A stretch of DNA of 64,000 nucleotides from Betaproteobacteria bacterium (GTDB lineage: Bacteria; Pseudomonadota; Gammaproteobacteria; Burkholderiales; Burkholderiaceae_C). Shown here piece by piece: positions 1 through 10,226 of the stretch. The notes under the pieces were generated by a model. That model made no database searches and was not told the origin of the DNA. It saw only the letters and a list, made by a program, of their open reading frames with translations. How positions within the stretch are numbered: position 1 is the stretch's first letter; every line of letters starts with the position of its first letter. The position numbers were made by a program, and so were the translations under genes. The DNA is taken from assembly GCA_009925585.1 (NCBI GenBank), contig RFYK01000002.1:1-64000 (forward strand), written 5' to 3'.

Positions 1-125
1 TGCAGCATGGATTCGACATAGGGGTACATCTCTGCCTGCATGGCGGGCCAAGGGGTTTGCGCCCGTGCGACTGGCAAACAGGCCAGTAAGACAGCCAACA
101 AGACAGGGGCCAGCCAGCGATTCAA
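1..125 (-). CDS. Secreted protein of unknown function, N-terminal fragment
   Basis: Only the first 41 or so codons lie in the window; the rest is beyond position 1. Reading leftwards from a TTG at 125-123 gives Asn-Arg-Trp, a hydrophobic run rich in Leu/Val/Ala, and a cleavage-like Ala-Arg-Ala-Gln, which together look like a Sec signal peptide. The TTG overlaps the TGA stop of the ATPase upstream (TTGA), which suggests translational coupling in a minus-strand operon with the HerA-like ATPase and the NlpC/P60 hydrolase. No family can be named from this fragment. Confidence 0.5.
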   Translation of the reverse strand, partial: MNRWLAPVLLAVLLACLPVARAQTPWPAMQAEMYPYVESML

Positions 126-1645
126 CGACGGCGTCCGCCCAGCAAACCGCCCAACACACCGCGCACGATCTCTCGACCGATCGCTGAGCCGACGGTTCTG
201 ACCGCGCTGCGCACCACGAGTTGAGCCACGCCGTCGCGTTTGCCGCCACGGGGGCCAGTCGAGCCAAAAAGCAAATCCGACACTTCGCCCATGACGCCTT
301 GGCTTTCGCCAGCGTTGGAAGATGACAAAGATTGCTTGGCTTGGTTGACCGCTTGCGCGTCCATGGCAGGCGCGCGCCCTTTGATTTTTTCGTAGGCCGA
401 TTCGCGGTCAATGGTTTTTTCATAAACGCCCGCCACCAGTGAATCCGCCATCAAGGCTTGGCGTTGTGCGGTTGTGATCGGACCCAGTTGGCTGCCAGGC
501 GGCAGGATGAACACACGTTCGGTTTCGCTGGGCCGGCCTTTGGCGTCGAGCAAGCTGACCAAGGCCTCGCCGACAGCCAATTCGGTGATGGCGGCTTCGA
601 TGTCCAAGCCTTGTTTGGGCCGCATGGTTTGTGCGGTCGCTGTGACGGCTTTTTGGTCGCGCGGCGTGAAGGCGCGCAGCACATGCTGTACGCGGTTACC
701 CAATTGGCCGAGCACGCTGTCGGGAATGTCCAGCGGGTTTTGCGTGACGAAATACACGCCAACACCTTTGGAGCGCACCAATCGCACCACCAGTTCGATG
801 CGCTCAATCAACGCTTTGGGCGCGTCGTTGAACAGCAAATGCGCTTCATCAAAAAAGAACACCAGTTTGGGTTTGTCCAAGTCACCTACTTCAGGCAGTT
901 GCTCAAACAGTTCAGACAGCAACCACAACAAAAAGCTGGCGTAAAGCCGAGGCGAGTTCATCAATTTGTCAGCGGCCAAGATGTTCACCAAGCCCAGTCC
1001 GTGGGGATCGGTTTGCATGAAATCGTGGATGTCGAGCATGGGCTCGCCAAAGAACCGGTCGCCGCCTTGTGATTCGATTTGCAGCAAGCCGCGTTGAATG
1101 GCGCCGACACTGGCTGCACTGATGTTGCCGTACTCGCTCGTGAATTCCTTGGCGTTTTCGCCCACATGCTGCAGCATGGCGCGCAGGTCTTTGAGGTCAA
1201 GCAGTAACAAACCGTTGTCGTCTGCGATTTTGAACACCAAATTCAGCACACCGGCTTGTGTTTCATTCAGGTTCAGCATGCGCGCCAGCAGCAAGGGGCC
1301 CATGTCACTGACCGTGGCGCGCACCGGATGGCCTTGTTCGCCGAACACATCCCACAGCGTGACGGGGCTGGCGGTAAACGCGGGCGGCTGCAAGCCGCGC
1401 TCTTGGAGGACAGAGGCCATCTTGTCGCTGAGTTGCCCTGCTTGGCTCATGCCGGTCAAATCGCCCTTGACATCGGCCATGAACACCGGCACGCCGATCT
1501 TTGACAGGCCCTCAGCCAGCGTTTGCAAGGTGACGGTTTTGCCAGAGCCGGTCGCGCCCGTGATCAAACCGTGCCGGTTGACCAACTGCGGCAGTAAAAA
1601 GCATTCAGTGTGGGGGTTGCGGGCAATCAGAATCGGATCAGGCAT
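122..1645 (-). CDS. HerA-like ATPase / DUF853 (YjgR family)
   Basis: This is a P-loop ATPase of the HerA/FtsK-related DUF853 family, about 507 residues, the usual length for YjgR-like proteins. Walker A (GATGSGKT) lies at residues 30-37 and a Walker B followed by Glu-Ala-His (VFFFDEAH) at about 262-269. The C-terminus is Gly- and Arg-rich (GGLLGGRRR). The family is annotated as helicase-like but its cellular role is poorly defined. I chose the ATG at 1645 because an AGGG ribosome site sits about eight bases upstream; an in-frame TTG at 1660 has none. The gene starts 23 bases after the NlpC/P60 stop, so the two are probably co-transcribed. Confidence 0.88.
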   Translation of the reverse strand: MPDPILIARNPHTECFLLPQLVNRHGLITGATGSGKTVTLQTLAEGLSKIGVPVFMADVKGDLTGMSQAGQLSDKMASVLQERGLQPPAFTASPVTLWDVFGEQGHPVRATVSDMGPLLLARMLNLNETQAGVLNLVFKIADDNGLLLLDLKDLRAMLQHVGENAKEFTSEYGNISAASVGAIQRGLLQIESQGGDRFFGEPMLDIHDFMQTDPHGLGLVNILAADKLMNSPRLYASFLLWLLSELFEQLPEVGDLDKPKLVFFFDEAHLLFNDAPKALIERIELVVRLVRSKGVGVYFVTQNPLDIPDSVLGQLGNRVQHVLRAFTPRDQKAVTATAQTMRPKQGLDIEAAITELAVGEALVSLLDAKGRPSETERVFILPPGSQLGPITTAQRQALMADSLVAGVYEKTIDRESAYEKIKGRAPAMDAQAVNQAKQSLSSSNAGESQGVMGEVSDLLFGSTGPRGGKRDGVAQLVVRSAVRTVGSAIGREIVRGVLGGLLGGRRR

Positions 1646-1668
1646 GTTCTGGCCCTGCAAACATCAGA

Positions 1669-2223
1669 TCAGCGAACCGAGGCATCCGATGGATTGTTCA
1701 GCGAGTTGGGGCTGACGCGGCGTGCACCGTTGAAACGCTTGCGCCAATAACTGTCAGACATGTTTTCAATGCGAACCTCGCCGCCCGCGCGAGGTGAGTG
1801 AATGAATTTGCCTTCGCCCACGTAAATGCCCACATGGCTGAAGGCGCGACGCAACGTGTTGAAAAACACCAAGTCGCCGGGTTGCAGTTCGTTTTTATCA
1901 ATGATTTGGGTCGCGTCTGCTTGTGCTTTGGCGTTGTGGGGCAGGACCAATCCCAAGGTGTTTTCGTACATGGCGCGGACAAAACCGCTGCAATCAAACC
2001 CTGCGATGCCAGAGCCGCCGCGTTTGTAGGGCACGCCCAAAAAGCCCATGGCGTTGACCACCAAATCGGAGGCTTGGCTGCCTACGCGCTGACTGATGTG
2101 GCTGATCTCTGACATGACCAACGATTGGTTGATCAGTGCCTCCAAGTCGTCGTTGTCCGCCGCTGTGGGGGCAGCGTGGGCCAAACCAATGGACAGGCAA
2201 CAGAGAAAAATCAGGCGAAACAT
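1669..2223 (-). CDS. C40-family peptidase (NlpC/P60), secreted
   Basis: A 184-residue murein-peptide hydrolase of the NlpC/P60 family. Residues 1-17 form a Sec signal peptide ending Ala-His-Ala, so the enzyme acts in the periplasm on cell-wall stem peptides. The catalytic Cys is in FDCSGF (Cys78), the His in FSHVGIYVG (His130), and the third polar residue is probably His142 in IHSP. The region between the signal and the catalytic domain is short, with no obvious SH3 or LysM domain. It heads the minus-strand group with the HerA-like ATPase and is divergent from acuI, leaving 88 bases between the two starts. Confidence 0.9.
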   Translation of the reverse strand: MFRLIFLCCLSIGLAHAAPTAADNDDLEALINQSLVMSEISHISQRVGSQASDLVVNAMGFLGVPYKRGGSGIAGFDCSGFVRAMYENTLGLVLPHNAKAQADATQIIDKNELQPGDLVFFNTLRRAFSHVGIYVGEGKFIHSPRAGGEVRIENMSDSYWRKRFNGARRVSPNSLNNPSDASVR

Positions 2224-2311
2224 GGGGGGAGATCATAACGGCTGCCCATGGGTTTCCCGCCTGCCGCACAATCGACAGATTCAGATTGACCGAAGTTCAA
2301 AGGATGTTTGT

Positions 2312-3286
2312 ATGTTTCGCGCCATTACCCTTCAAAAAGAACCCACCTTCAGTGCCAGCGTTCAAACGCTGGACCCGGCCCAATTGCCCGAGGGCGATGT
2401 GCATGTGCAAGTGGCCTATTCCACGTTGAATTACAAGGATGGCTTGGCCATCACCAACAAAAGCCCGGTGGTTCGGGTCTGGCCGATGGTGGCAGGCATC
2501 GATGGTGCGGGAACCGTGCTGTCGTCCAGTCATCCCGATTGGAAAGCCGGCGATGCGTTTGTTCATAACGGCTGGGGCGTGGGCGAAACCCATTGGGGTT
2601 GCTTGTCGGAGCAGGCACGTCTCAAAGGCGATTGGCTGGTGAAGTTGCCCAAGGCATTCACAGCGCGCCAAGCGATGGCGATCGGCACCGCCGGTTACAC
2701 GGCCATGTTGTGCGTGATGGCGCTGGAGCAGCAAGGCGTTGAACCTGGCAAAGGCGACATCTTGGTGACGGGTGCCACCGGCGGCGTCGGCAGCGTGGCA
2801 GTGGCATTGCTGGCCAAACTGGGCTACCAAGTGGTGGCCGCCACGGGCAAGGCCAGCGAAGAAGCGTATTTGAAATCGCTGGGCGCGCACAGCATCATGG
2901 ACCGCGCCGAATTGTCGGCGCCGGGCAAACCGTTTCAGAAAGAACGTTGGGCCGGTGTGGTGGACGCTGTGGGCTCGCACACTTTGGCCAACGCGCTGGC
3001 GCAAACCCGCTACGGCGGCGCAGTGGCCGCTTGCGGCTTGGCGCAGGGCATGGATTTACCGACCACCGTCATGCCCTTCATCTTGCGCAACGTGCGCTTG
3101 ATCGGTGTGGACTCGGTGATGGCACCGTTGTCGCTGCGCCAACAAGCTTGGAACCGGTTGGCCGCCGATTTGGACCCCGCCAAATTGGAGAGCATGGTCG
3201 AAGAAGTGGATTTGGCGCATGCGATCGACAAAGCCCATGCCTTGATGGCCGGACAAGTTCGTGGCCGAGTGGTGGTGAAGATTTAA
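2312..3286 (+). CDS. acuI: Acryloyl-CoA reductase (NADPH), MDR family YhdH/AcuI
   Basis: A 324-residue medium-chain dehydrogenase/reductase without the zinc-binding cysteines of alcohol dehydrogenases. The N-terminal part (LNYKDGLAITNKSP) and the nucleotide-binding loop TGATGGVG at residues 153-160 are typical of YhdH/AcuI. AcuI reduces acryloyl-CoA to propionyl-CoA with NADPH, which detoxifies acrylate and completes 3-hydroxypropionate or DMSP assimilation. The start is the ATG at 2312, preceded by AAAGGA; the open frame runs further upstream but into the promoter region of the divergent peptidase. The propionyl-CoA synthetase 630 bases downstream supports a role in C3 acyl-CoA metabolism. 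Substrate is inferred from the family. Confidence 0.87.
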   Translation: MFRAITLQKEPTFSASVQTLDPAQLPEGDVHVQVAYSTLNYKDGLAITNKSPVVRVWPMVAGIDGAGTVLSSSHPDWKAGDAFVHNGWGVGETHWGCLSEQARLKGDWLVKLPKAFTARQAMAIGTAGYTAMLCVMALEQQGVEPGKGDILVTGATGGVGSVAVALLAKLGYQVVAATGKASEEAYLKSLGAHSIMDRAELSAPGKPFQKERWAGVVDAVGSHTLANALAQTRYGGAVAACGLAQGMDLPTTVMPFILRNVRLIGVDSVMAPLSLRQQAWNRLAADLDPAKLESMVEEVDLAHAIDKAHALMAGQVRGRVVVKI

Positions 3287-3289
3287 ACC

Positions 3290-3895
3290 ATGTTGCTTGA
3301 TCTGGACGACTCTCAATTGGTGCTGGTGGATTACCAGACACGTTTGATGCCTGCCTTGTTTCAGGGTGAGGCTTGTTTGGCCAACGCGATGCGCTTGGCC
3401 CAAGCAGCGCAGTGGCTGGGGGTGCCCGCTTGGGGAACCGAGCAAAACCCCGACAAATTGGGCAGCAACCCTGCCGACTTGAAAGCCTTGTGTAGGCAAA
3501 CGCTGGCCAAAATGCACTTCAGCGCCTGTGAAGAAGGCTTGGTCGAGTTGCTGCGTCCGGTGGTTCACACCAAACCCGCAGGCAACGCACGCAGCTTGCC
3601 CAAGCATTTGCAAAAACCCCCGGCGGCGACTGACGCTGCGTCTGCCATTGTGTTGGCTGGTGTCGAAGCCCATGTGTGTTTGTTGCAGACAGCGTTGGAC
3701 TTGCTGGACGAAGAATTTGAAGTGTGGGTGGTGACCGATGCGTGTACGTCTCGAACGGAGCGCAACCGGGATGCCGCATATGACCGATTGGCCGCGGCGG
3801 GTGCCGAATTGATCACCACCGAAATGGTGTTGTTCGAATGGTTGCGAACTGCCGATCACCCCCAATTCAAAGCGGTTCAGTCGTTGATCAAATGA
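3290..3895 (+). CDS. Isochorismatase-family cysteine hydrolase
   Basis: A 201-residue hydrolase of the isochorismatase fold. The likely catalytic triad is visible: Asp14 in LVDYQ, Lys74 in LAKMHFS, and Cys130 in EAHVCL. The cis-peptide-type Val-Glu-Ala-His region is also as expected. Family members cleave amides or enol ethers, and the substrate here is unknown; I see no isochorismate pathway genes nearby, so siderophore synthesis is unlikely. It begins only three bases after the acuI stop and ends 21 bases before prpE, so the three genes form an operon. Confidence 0.82.
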   Translation: MLLDLDDSQLVLVDYQTRLMPALFQGEACLANAMRLAQAAQWLGVPAWGTEQNPDKLGSNPADLKALCRQTLAKMHFSACEEGLVELLRPVVHTKPAGNARSLPKHLQKPPAATDAASAIVLAGVEAHVCLLQTALDLLDEEFEVWVVTDACTSRTERNRDAAYDRLAAAGAELITTEMVLFEWLRTADHPQFKAVQSLIK

Positions 3896-3916
3896 TGTGT
3901 TGAACGGAGACTTCTC

Positions 3917-5809
3917 GTGGATGCTTACGCCAGTTTTTACCAACGCTCCATCCATGACCGTGACGGATTCTGGCGCGAACAAGCGCAGTTGATCGACTGG
4001 CACGTTCCGCCGACACAGGTCTGCGACTACAGCAAACCGCCGTTTGCCCGTTGGTTTGTGGGCGGACAAACCAACCTGTGCCATAACGCGGTCGACCGGC
4101 ATTTGAATGACCGTGCCGATCAGCCTGCCCTGATTTATGTGTCCACCGAAACGGGCCATGAAATCACTTACAGCTTTGCCCAGCTCAGCGATGAAGTGCA
4201 ACGCATGGCAGCCATTTTGCAAAGCCTGGGGGTCAAACAAGGTGACCGGGTCTTGATTTACATGCCGATGGTGGCTGAGGCGGCGTTTGCCATGTTGGCT
4301 TGCGTTCGCATAGGGGCGATCCATTCTGTCGTGTTTGGCGGGTTTGCATCACACGCATTGGCCAGTCGCATCGATGACGCCAGCCCCGTGTTGGTGATCA
4401 GCGCAGATGCAGGGTCTCGCGGAGGCAAAGTGGTGCCCTACAAGCCGTTGTTGGACGAAGCCATCTCACTCAGCAAACTGCCACCCCAATCTGTGTTGAT
4501 GGTCGATCGCGGGCTGACGCCGTTCCATCGGGTGGATGGACGCGACCACGATTACGCTGCTTTGCGACAGCAACATTTGAACGCGCGCGTGCCTTGTGTG
4601 TGGTTGGCCAGCGAACACCCCAGTTACACCTTGTATACCTCGGGCACCACTGGCAAGCCCAAAGGGGTTCAGCGCGATACCGCGGGCTACACGGTTGCGT
4701 TGGCGGCCAGCATGCAACACATTTTTGTGGGCAAGCCTGGCGAGGTGTATTTCAGTACCAGCGACATCGGCTGGGTGGTGGGGCACAGTTACATCATCTA
4801 TGGCCCTTTGATCGCAGGCATGGCCACGTTGATGTACGAGGGCTTGCCCACCCGACCGCACGGCGGCGTTTGGTGGGAGTTGGTCGAAAAATACCGAGTG
4901 ACCCACATGTTCAGCGCCCCGACGGCGGTTCGTGTTTTGAAAAAACAAGACCCGGCTTTGCTGAGCAAATACGACATCAGCAGCCTCAAAGCCTTGTACT
5001 TGGCAGGTGAACCCTTGGATGAACCGACTGCCCAATGGATTGCCGATGGCTTGGGCAAACCGATCATTGATAACTACTGGCAGACCGAAACGGGTTGGCC
5101 CATCTTGACGGTGGCCAATGGCGTGCAACCCATGCCCAGCAAATTTGGCAGCCCGGGCGTGCCGATGTATGGCTTTCATGTGAAATTGCTGAACGACCAC
5201 ACGGGTGAAGAATTGACCGGCGCCAATGAAAAAGGGGTGGTCGTGGTGGAAGGGCCGCTGCCACCCGGCTGTTTGCAAACCTTGTGGGGTGACGATGAGC
5301 GCTTTGTCAAAACCTATTGGCAAAGCGTCCCAGGCCGATGGGTGTATTCCACTTTCGATTGGGGCGTGCGCGACGCGGATGGTTATTTCTACATTTTGGG
5401 ACGCACCGATGACGTGATCAACGTGGCGGGACACCGCTTGGGAACCCGTGAAATCGAGGAGAGCATCTCCAGCCACCCGAATGTGGCCGAGGTCGCCGTG
5501 GTCGGTGTGGCCGATCAGCTCAAAGGCCAAGTGGCGATGGCGTTTGTGGTCGCCAAAGACAGCTCGGGTTTGGCCGATGCCGGTGCACGTTTGAAGCTCG
5601 AAGGCGAGATCATGAAGTTGGTCGACAGCCAGTTGGGCGCGGTGGCACGGCCTGCGCGAGTGCTGTTTTTGAGCCTGTTGCCCAAAACCCGCAGCGGTAA
5701 GTTGTTGCGTCGCGCCATACAAGCGGTTTGTGAGAGGCGCGACCCTGGTGACTTGACCACCATTGATGACCCCACGCCGTTACAACAAATCAAAGACCAG
5801 TTGGCTTGA
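3917..5809 (+). CDS. prpE: Propionyl-CoA synthetase
   Basis: A 630-residue acyl-CoA synthetase of the ACS/PrpE group, full length for the family. The ANL-superfamily P-loop YTSGTTGKPKG, the aromatic motif YWQTETGWP and the C-terminal catalytic lysine in TRSGKLLRR (about residue 594) are all present. It adenylates propionate and transfers it to CoA; PrpE enzymes also act on acrylate and 3-hydroxypropionate. The lysine is the usual site of reversible acetylation control. Translation starts at GTG 3917, with GGAGA about seven bases upstream. No prpB/C/D methylcitrate genes are in the window; the partner is acuI. Confidence 0.93.
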   Translation: MDAYASFYQRSIHDRDGFWREQAQLIDWHVPPTQVCDYSKPPFARWFVGGQTNLCHNAVDRHLNDRADQPALIYVSTETGHEITYSFAQLSDEVQRMAAILQSLGVKQGDRVLIYMPMVAEAAFAMLACVRIGAIHSVVFGGFASHALASRIDDASPVLVISADAGSRGGKVVPYKPLLDEAISLSKLPPQSVLMVDRGLTPFHRVDGRDHDYAALRQQHLNARVPCVWLASEHPSYTLYTSGTTGKPKGVQRDTAGYTVALAASMQHIFVGKPGEVYFSTSDIGWVVGHSYIIYGPLIAGMATLMYEGLPTRPHGGVWWELVEKYRVTHMFSAPTAVRVLKKQDPALLSKYDISSLKALYLAGEPLDEPTAQWIADGLGKPIIDNYWQTETGWPILTVANGVQPMPSKFGSPGVPMYGFHVKLLNDHTGEELTGANEKGVVVVEGPLPPGCLQTLWGDDERFVKTYWQSVPGRWVYSTFDWGVRDADGYFYILGRTDDVINVAGHRLGTREIEESISSHPNVAEVAVVGVADQLKGQVAMAFVVAKDSSGLADAGARLKLEGEIMKLVDSQLGAVARPARVLFLSLLPKTRSGKLLRRAIQAVCERRDPGDLTTIDDPTPLQQIKDQLA

Positions 5810-6041
5810 GTCAGAGCCCGGCGCATCGCTCCAACTCAAACCATCTTTTGAACCGAGCGCAGCGTTCAAGCGTTGCTGGTGTCACTGAAAATTGTCGTGA
5901 AACTGTCAGGCTTTGGTGGCACAATGCGCCCACATACCGGTGTTCTTCAAGGCGCCGGTCGCATCCGCCAACCGGTTCAGCCGTGTCGCGGAGGGTTTAT
6001 CAACCAAGCTAATGTTTCCTGCAGGGAAACGGAGGTCAGCA
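5810..6041. promoter_or_regulatory. Leader and probable promoter region of the 2-oxoglutarate dehydrogenase operon
   Basis: This 232-base gap is the first non-coding break before sucA. A CACAAT -10-like hexamer lies at 5920-5925, but I find no convincing -35 at 17 bases, so the promoter is tentative. It would leave a leader of about 110 bases. A good ribosome site (GGAGG) sits at about 6031-6035. I see no clear terminator after prpE, no RNA gene and no ORF with coding character. Confidence 0.35.
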
Positions 6042-8921
6042 ATGAGCGATGCATCATCGACGGGTTCGTCCGTCTATCAAGCCTATGCAGGCAACACTTA
6101 TCTCTTCGGGGGCAACGCCCCTTACGTCGAAGAGATGTACGAAAACTATCTCCTCAACCCCGGCAGCGTGCCTGACACTTGGCGGCAGTACTTTGACGCT
6201 TTGCAACATGTGCCTGCGGTAGACGGCAGCCAAGCCAAAGATGTGCCGCATTTGCCGGTCATCAACGCGTTTGCCGAGCGCGCCAAACAAGGTGGCACCC
6301 GCGTGGTCATGGCCAGCGCCGACATGGAGATGGGTCGCAAGCGCACAGCGGTTCAACAACTGATCGCGGCCTACCGAAACATTGGCGCGTTGTGGGCCAA
6401 TCTGGACCCATTGCAGCGCACCGAGCGGCCTCAGATTCCCGAGCTCGAACCTTCGTTTTATGGGTTCACCGACGCCGACCAAGAAACCGTGTTTGACACC
6501 AGCAACACCTTCTTTGGCAAAGACCGCATGAGTTTGCGCGAGTTGCTCAACGCCTTGCGCCAAACCTATTGCGGCACCTTGGGCGCTGAGTACATGTACA
6601 CCACCGACATGGCGCAAAAACGCTGGTGGCAGCAACAACTCGAGAGCATTCGCAGTCACCCGCAAATGAGCGCGGACAAGCAAAAACGCATTTTGGAGCG
6701 GCTCACGGCAGCCGAGGGCTTGGAGCGTTATTTGCACACCAAATACGTGGGACAAAAACGGTTTTCGTTGGAAGGTGGCGAAAGTTTCATCGCGGCCATG
6801 GACGAGCTGATTCAAGGTGCGGGCATGCGTGGCGTGCAAGAGGTGGTGATCGGCATGGCGCACCGTGGCCGCTTGAATGTGCTGGTCAACATCATGGGCA
6901 AAATGCCCAAAGACCTGTTTGCCGAATTCGATCACACCGCACCTGAAGACTTGCCCGCCGGTGACGTGAAATACCACCAAGGCTTCAGCTCTGACATGCC
7001 GACACCCGGCGGCCCGGTGCATTTGTCGCTGGCATTCAATCCTTCCCATTTGGAAATCGTGAACCCGGTGGTTGAAGGCTCGGTGCGCTCGCGCATGGAC
7101 CGTCGCAGCGACCCGACCGGTAGCCAAGTGTTGCCCGTGTTGGTTCACGGCGACGCCGCGTTTGGTGGCCAAGGTGTCAACCAAGAAACGCTGGCGCTGG
7201 CGCAAACCCGCGGTTACACCACGGGTGGCACGGTACACATCATCATCAATAACCAAATTGGCTTCACCACTTCAGACCCGCGCGACATGCGCTCCTCCGC
7301 GTTTTGCACTGACATTGTGAAGATGGTGGAAGCGCCGGTGTTGCATGTGAATGCCGATGACCCCGAGGCCGTGGTGCTGGCCACGCAGTTGGCGCTGGAA
7401 TACCGCATGACCTTTCGCCAAGATGTGGTGGTCGACATCACCTGCTACCGCAAGTTGGGTCACAACGAACAAGACACGCCCAGCTTGACCCAACCCTTGA
7501 TGTACAAAAAAATCGCGGCGCACCCAGGCACTCGCAAACTTTATGCAGACCGATTGACAGCGCAAGGTTTGGGCGAAACCTTGGGCGACGACATGGTGAA
7601 AACCTACCGTGCGGCGCTGGACGCTGGCAAGAACACCTCGGAGCCGGTGCTGACCAATTTCAAAACCAAGTTCACGGTGGACTGGAGCCCGTTCATGGGC
7701 AAAAAATGGACAGACGCTGCGGACACCGCCATCCCCATGGCCGAGTGGAAGCGACTGGCCGAGCGCATCACCCGGTTGCCTGAAGGCGTCACCCCCCATG
7801 CGTTGGTGAAAAAAGTATTGGATGACCGCGCTGCCATGGGCCGTGGCGATTTGCCCGTGGATTGGGGCATGGGTGAACACATGGCATTTGCTTCGTTGGT
7901 GGCCAGCGGATTCGCCGTGCGTTTGTCCGGTGAAGATTCTGGCCGAGGCACTTTCACTCACCGGCACGCGGTCATTCATGACCAAAACCGCGAAAAGTGG
8001 GACACAGGCACATACATTCCGCTGCAAAACGCGGCCGACAACCAAGCCCCGTTCACCGTCATTGATTCGATCCTGTCAGAGGAGGCGGTGCTCGGTTTCG
8101 AGTACGGCTATGCGTCCAACGACCCGAACACGTTGGTGATTTGGGAAGCGCAATTCGGCGACTTTGCCAACGGCGCCCAAGTGGTGATCGACCAATTCAT
8201 TGCCTCAGGCGAAGTGAAATGGGGCCGAGTCAACGGCATCACATTGATGCTGCCGCATGGTTACGAAGGACAAGGCCCCGAGCACAGTTCGGCCCGTGTC
8301 GAGCGTTTCATGCAACTCGCGGCAGACACCAACATGCAAATCGTGCAGCCCACCACGGCCAGCCAAATTTTCCATGTCTTGCGTCGCCAAATGGTGCGCA
8401 ACTTGCGCAAACCTTTGATCATCTTCACGCCCAAATCGTTGTTGCGCAACAAAGATGCCGCGTCGCCTTTGTCTGAGTTCACCAAAGGGGGATTCCAAAC
8501 CCTCATCCCCGAGGTCAAGGACGTCAAGGCCGACAAAGTCAAACGCGTCGTGGTGTGTTCTGGCAAGGTGTATTACGACTTGGCCAAAAAGCGCGAAGAG
8601 GCCGGTCACGATGACACGGTGTTGATGCGCCTCGAGCAGCTCTATCCGTTCCCGCACAAAGTGTTTGCGGCTGAGCTGAAAAAATACCCGAACGCCACCG
8701 AGGTGTTGTGGTGTCAAGATGAACCGCAAAACCAAGGCGCATGGTTTTTTGTCCAGCACTACTTGTTTGAAAACATGGCCCCTGGTCAAAAACTGGGGTA
8801 CAGCGGGCGCGCCGCGTCAGCCTCTCCTGCGGTGGGTTATTCGCATTTGCACCAAGAACAACAAAAGGCGTTGGTCGACGGTGCATTTGGCCGCCTCAAA
8901 GGTTTCATCCTGACCAAATAA
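6042..8921 (+). CDS. sucA: 2-oxoglutarate dehydrogenase E1 component
   Basis: A 959-residue thiamine-diphosphate enzyme, normal length for SucA/OdhA. The N-terminus has the E2-binding signature ([12 protein letters not shown]). His-containing catalytic regions follow ([19 protein letters not shown]), then the ThDP/Mg site (GDAAFGGQG and NNQIGFTT) and the C-terminal transketolase-like half ending before [14 protein letters not shown]. It decarboxylates 2-oxoglutarate in the TCA cycle and passes the succinyl group to the lipoyl arm of SucB. The start ATG 6042 has GGAGG eight bases upstream; the longer open frame to 5913 has no ribosome site. sucB and lpd follow at 49 and 11 bases. Confidence 0.97.
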   Translation: MSDASSTGSSVYQAYAGNTYLFGGNAPYVEEMYENYLLNPGSVPDTWRQYFDALQHVPAVDGSQAKDVPHLPVINAFAERAKQGGTRVVMASADMEMGRKRTAVQQLIAAYRNIGALWANLDPLQRTERPQIPELEPSFYGFTDADQETVFDTSNTFFGKDRMSLRELLNALRQTYCGTLGAEYMYTTDMAQKRWWQQQLESIRSHPQMSADKQKRILERLTAAEGLERYLHTKYVGQKRFSLEGGESFIAAMDELIQGAGMRGVQEVVIGMAHRGRLNVLVNIMGKMPKDLFAEFDHTAPEDLPAGDVKYHQGFSSDMPTPGGPVHLSLAFNPSHLEIVNPVVEGSVRSRMDRRSDPTGSQVLPVLVHGDAAFGGQGVNQETLALAQTRGYTTGGTVHIIINNQIGFTTSDPRDMRSSAFCTDIVKMVEAPVLHVNADDPEAVVLATQLALEYRMTFRQDVVVDITCYRKLGHNEQDTPSLTQPLMYKKIAAHPGTRKLYADRLTAQGLGETLGDDMVKTYRAALDAGKNTSEPVLTNFKTKFTVDWSPFMGKKWTDAADTAIPMAEWKRLAERITRLPEGVTPHALVKKVLDDRAAMGRGDLPVDWGMGEHMAFASLVASGFAVRLSGEDSGRGTFTHRHAVIHDQNREKWDTGTYIPLQNAADNQAPFTVIDSILSEEAVLGFEYGYASNDPNTLVIWEAQFGDFANGAQVVIDQFIASGEVKWGRVNGITLMLPHGYEGQGPEHSSARVERFMQLAADTNMQIVQPTTASQIFHVLRRQMVRNLRKPLIIFTPKSLLRNKDAASPLSEFTKGGFQTLIPEVKDVKADKVKRVVVCSGKVYYDLAKKREEAGHDDTVLMRLEQLYPFPHKVFAAELKKYPNATEVLWCQDEPQNQGAWFFVQHYLFENMAPGQKLGYSGRAASASPAVGYSHLHQEQQKALVDGAFGRLKGFILTK

Positions 8922-8970
8922 GTGCCGCCCTCAGCGCGCTATTGACCCATTTTTCATCCAGGAATTCACC

Positions 8971-10215
8971 ATGTCTATCGTTGAAGTCAAAGTCCCCCAG
9001 TTGTCTGAGTCCGTGGCCGAAGCCACGTTGTTGCAATGGAAAAAGAAAGTTGGCGAAGCTGTCACTGTCGATGAGATCTTGATCGATGTCGAGACCGACA
9101 AAGTGGTGCTCGAAGTGCCCGCACCGTCAGCAGGTGTGTTGGTCGAGATACTGTGTGCCGACGGCAGTACCGTCATGGCAGACCAACTCATCGCCCGCAT
9201 CGACACCGCAGCCACCGCGTCCGCGACAGCCGCCCCGGTTGCTGCCAAACCCGCTGTTGCCGCTGCTCCGGTAGCTGTAGCCAGTGCCAGCGCAGCCAAA
9301 TCAGATGTGTTGATGCCAGCCGCTGCCAAATGGATGGCCGATCACCAGTTGCCAGCAGGTTCAGTGACAGGCACCGGCAAAGACGGTCGCGTCACCAAAG
9401 GCGATGTGTTGGGAGCGGTGGCCACCGGTGTCAAGCCTGCCGCGGCCGCCATCCCCACCGGCGTGCCCACCAAGGTATTGCCGCAGGTCGATGGTCCATC
9501 GGTCGATCTGGGTGAGCGTCCAGAACAACGTGTCCCCATGAGCCGTTTGCGCGCCCGTGTTGCCGAGCGTTTGTTGCAATCGCAATCAACCAACGCCATC
9601 CTCACCACGTTCAACGAAGTGAACATGGCACCGGTGATGGAAATGCGCAAGCGGTTTCAAGAAAAATTCGAAAAAGAACACGGCGTCAAGATCGGGTTCA
9701 TGAGCTTTTTCGTCAAAGCCGCCGTGCATGCCTTGAAGAAATTCCCAGTGCTCAATGCGTCTGTCGATGGCAATGACATCGTCTACCACGGTTACTTTGA
9801 CATTGGTATCGCGGTCGGTTCACCGCGTGGCTTGGTCGTGCCCATCTTGCGCAACGCCGATCAAATGAGTTTTGCTGACATCGAGAAAAAAATCGCCGAA
9901 TACGGCGCCAAAGCACGCGACGGGAAACTCGGCATCGAAGAGATGACTGGCGGCACGTTCTCCATCAGCAACGGTGGCGTGTTTGGTTCCATGTTGTCCA
10001 CGCCGATCATCAACCCGCCCCAGTCTGCGATTTTGGGTGTGCACGCCACCAAAGACCGCGCGGTGGTGGAAAACGGGCAGGTGGTGGTTCGCCCCATCAA
10101 TTACTTGGCCATGTCTTACGACCACCGCATCATCGACGGCCGTGAAGCTGTCTTGGGTCTGGTCGCGATGAAAGAGGCATTGGAAGACCCTGCACGTTTG
10201 TTGTTTGATATTTAA
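8971..10215 (+). CDS. sucB: Dihydrolipoyl succinyltransferase (E2 of 2-oxoglutarate dehydrogenase)
   Basis: A 414-residue E2 with one lipoyl domain (lipoyl-lysine Lys44 in VETDKVV) and an Ala/Pro-rich linker at about 82-115. A peripheral-subunit-binding domain follows ([10 protein letters not shown] to GRVTKGDVL), then the catalytic acyltransferase domain ending in [10 protein letters not shown] with the catalytic His. The enzyme forms the core of the complex and makes succinyl-CoA. Ribosome site CAGGAA precedes ATG 8971. Full length, no oddities. Confidence 0.96.
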   Translation: MSIVEVKVPQLSESVAEATLLQWKKKVGEAVTVDEILIDVETDKVVLEVPAPSAGVLVEILCADGSTVMADQLIARIDTAATASATAAPVAAKPAVAAAPVAVASASAAKSDVLMPAAAKWMADHQLPAGSVTGTGKDGRVTKGDVLGAVATGVKPAAAAIPTGVPTKVLPQVDGPSVDLGERPEQRVPMSRLRARVAERLLQSQSTNAILTTFNEVNMAPVMEMRKRFQEKFEKEHGVKIGFMSFFVKAAVHALKKFPVLNASVDGNDIVYHGYFDIGIAVGSPRGLVVPILRNADQMSFADIEKKIAEYGAKARDGKLGIEEMTGGTFSISNGGVFGSMLSTPIINPPQSAILGVHATKDRAVVENGQVVVRPINYLAMSYDHRIIDGREAVLGLVAMKEALEDPARLLFDI

Positions 10216-10226
10216 AGAAGAAAAAC

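Noticed and set aside
2096-2311. A 72-codon upstream extension of the acuI frame
   Set aside because: It overlaps the divergent peptidase gene; ATG 2312 has AAAGGA upstream and gives the family N-terminus.
3056-4324. Long antisense frame opposite acuI, the hydrolase gene and prpE
   Set aside because: It spans three well-supported genes and shows no recognisable motif.
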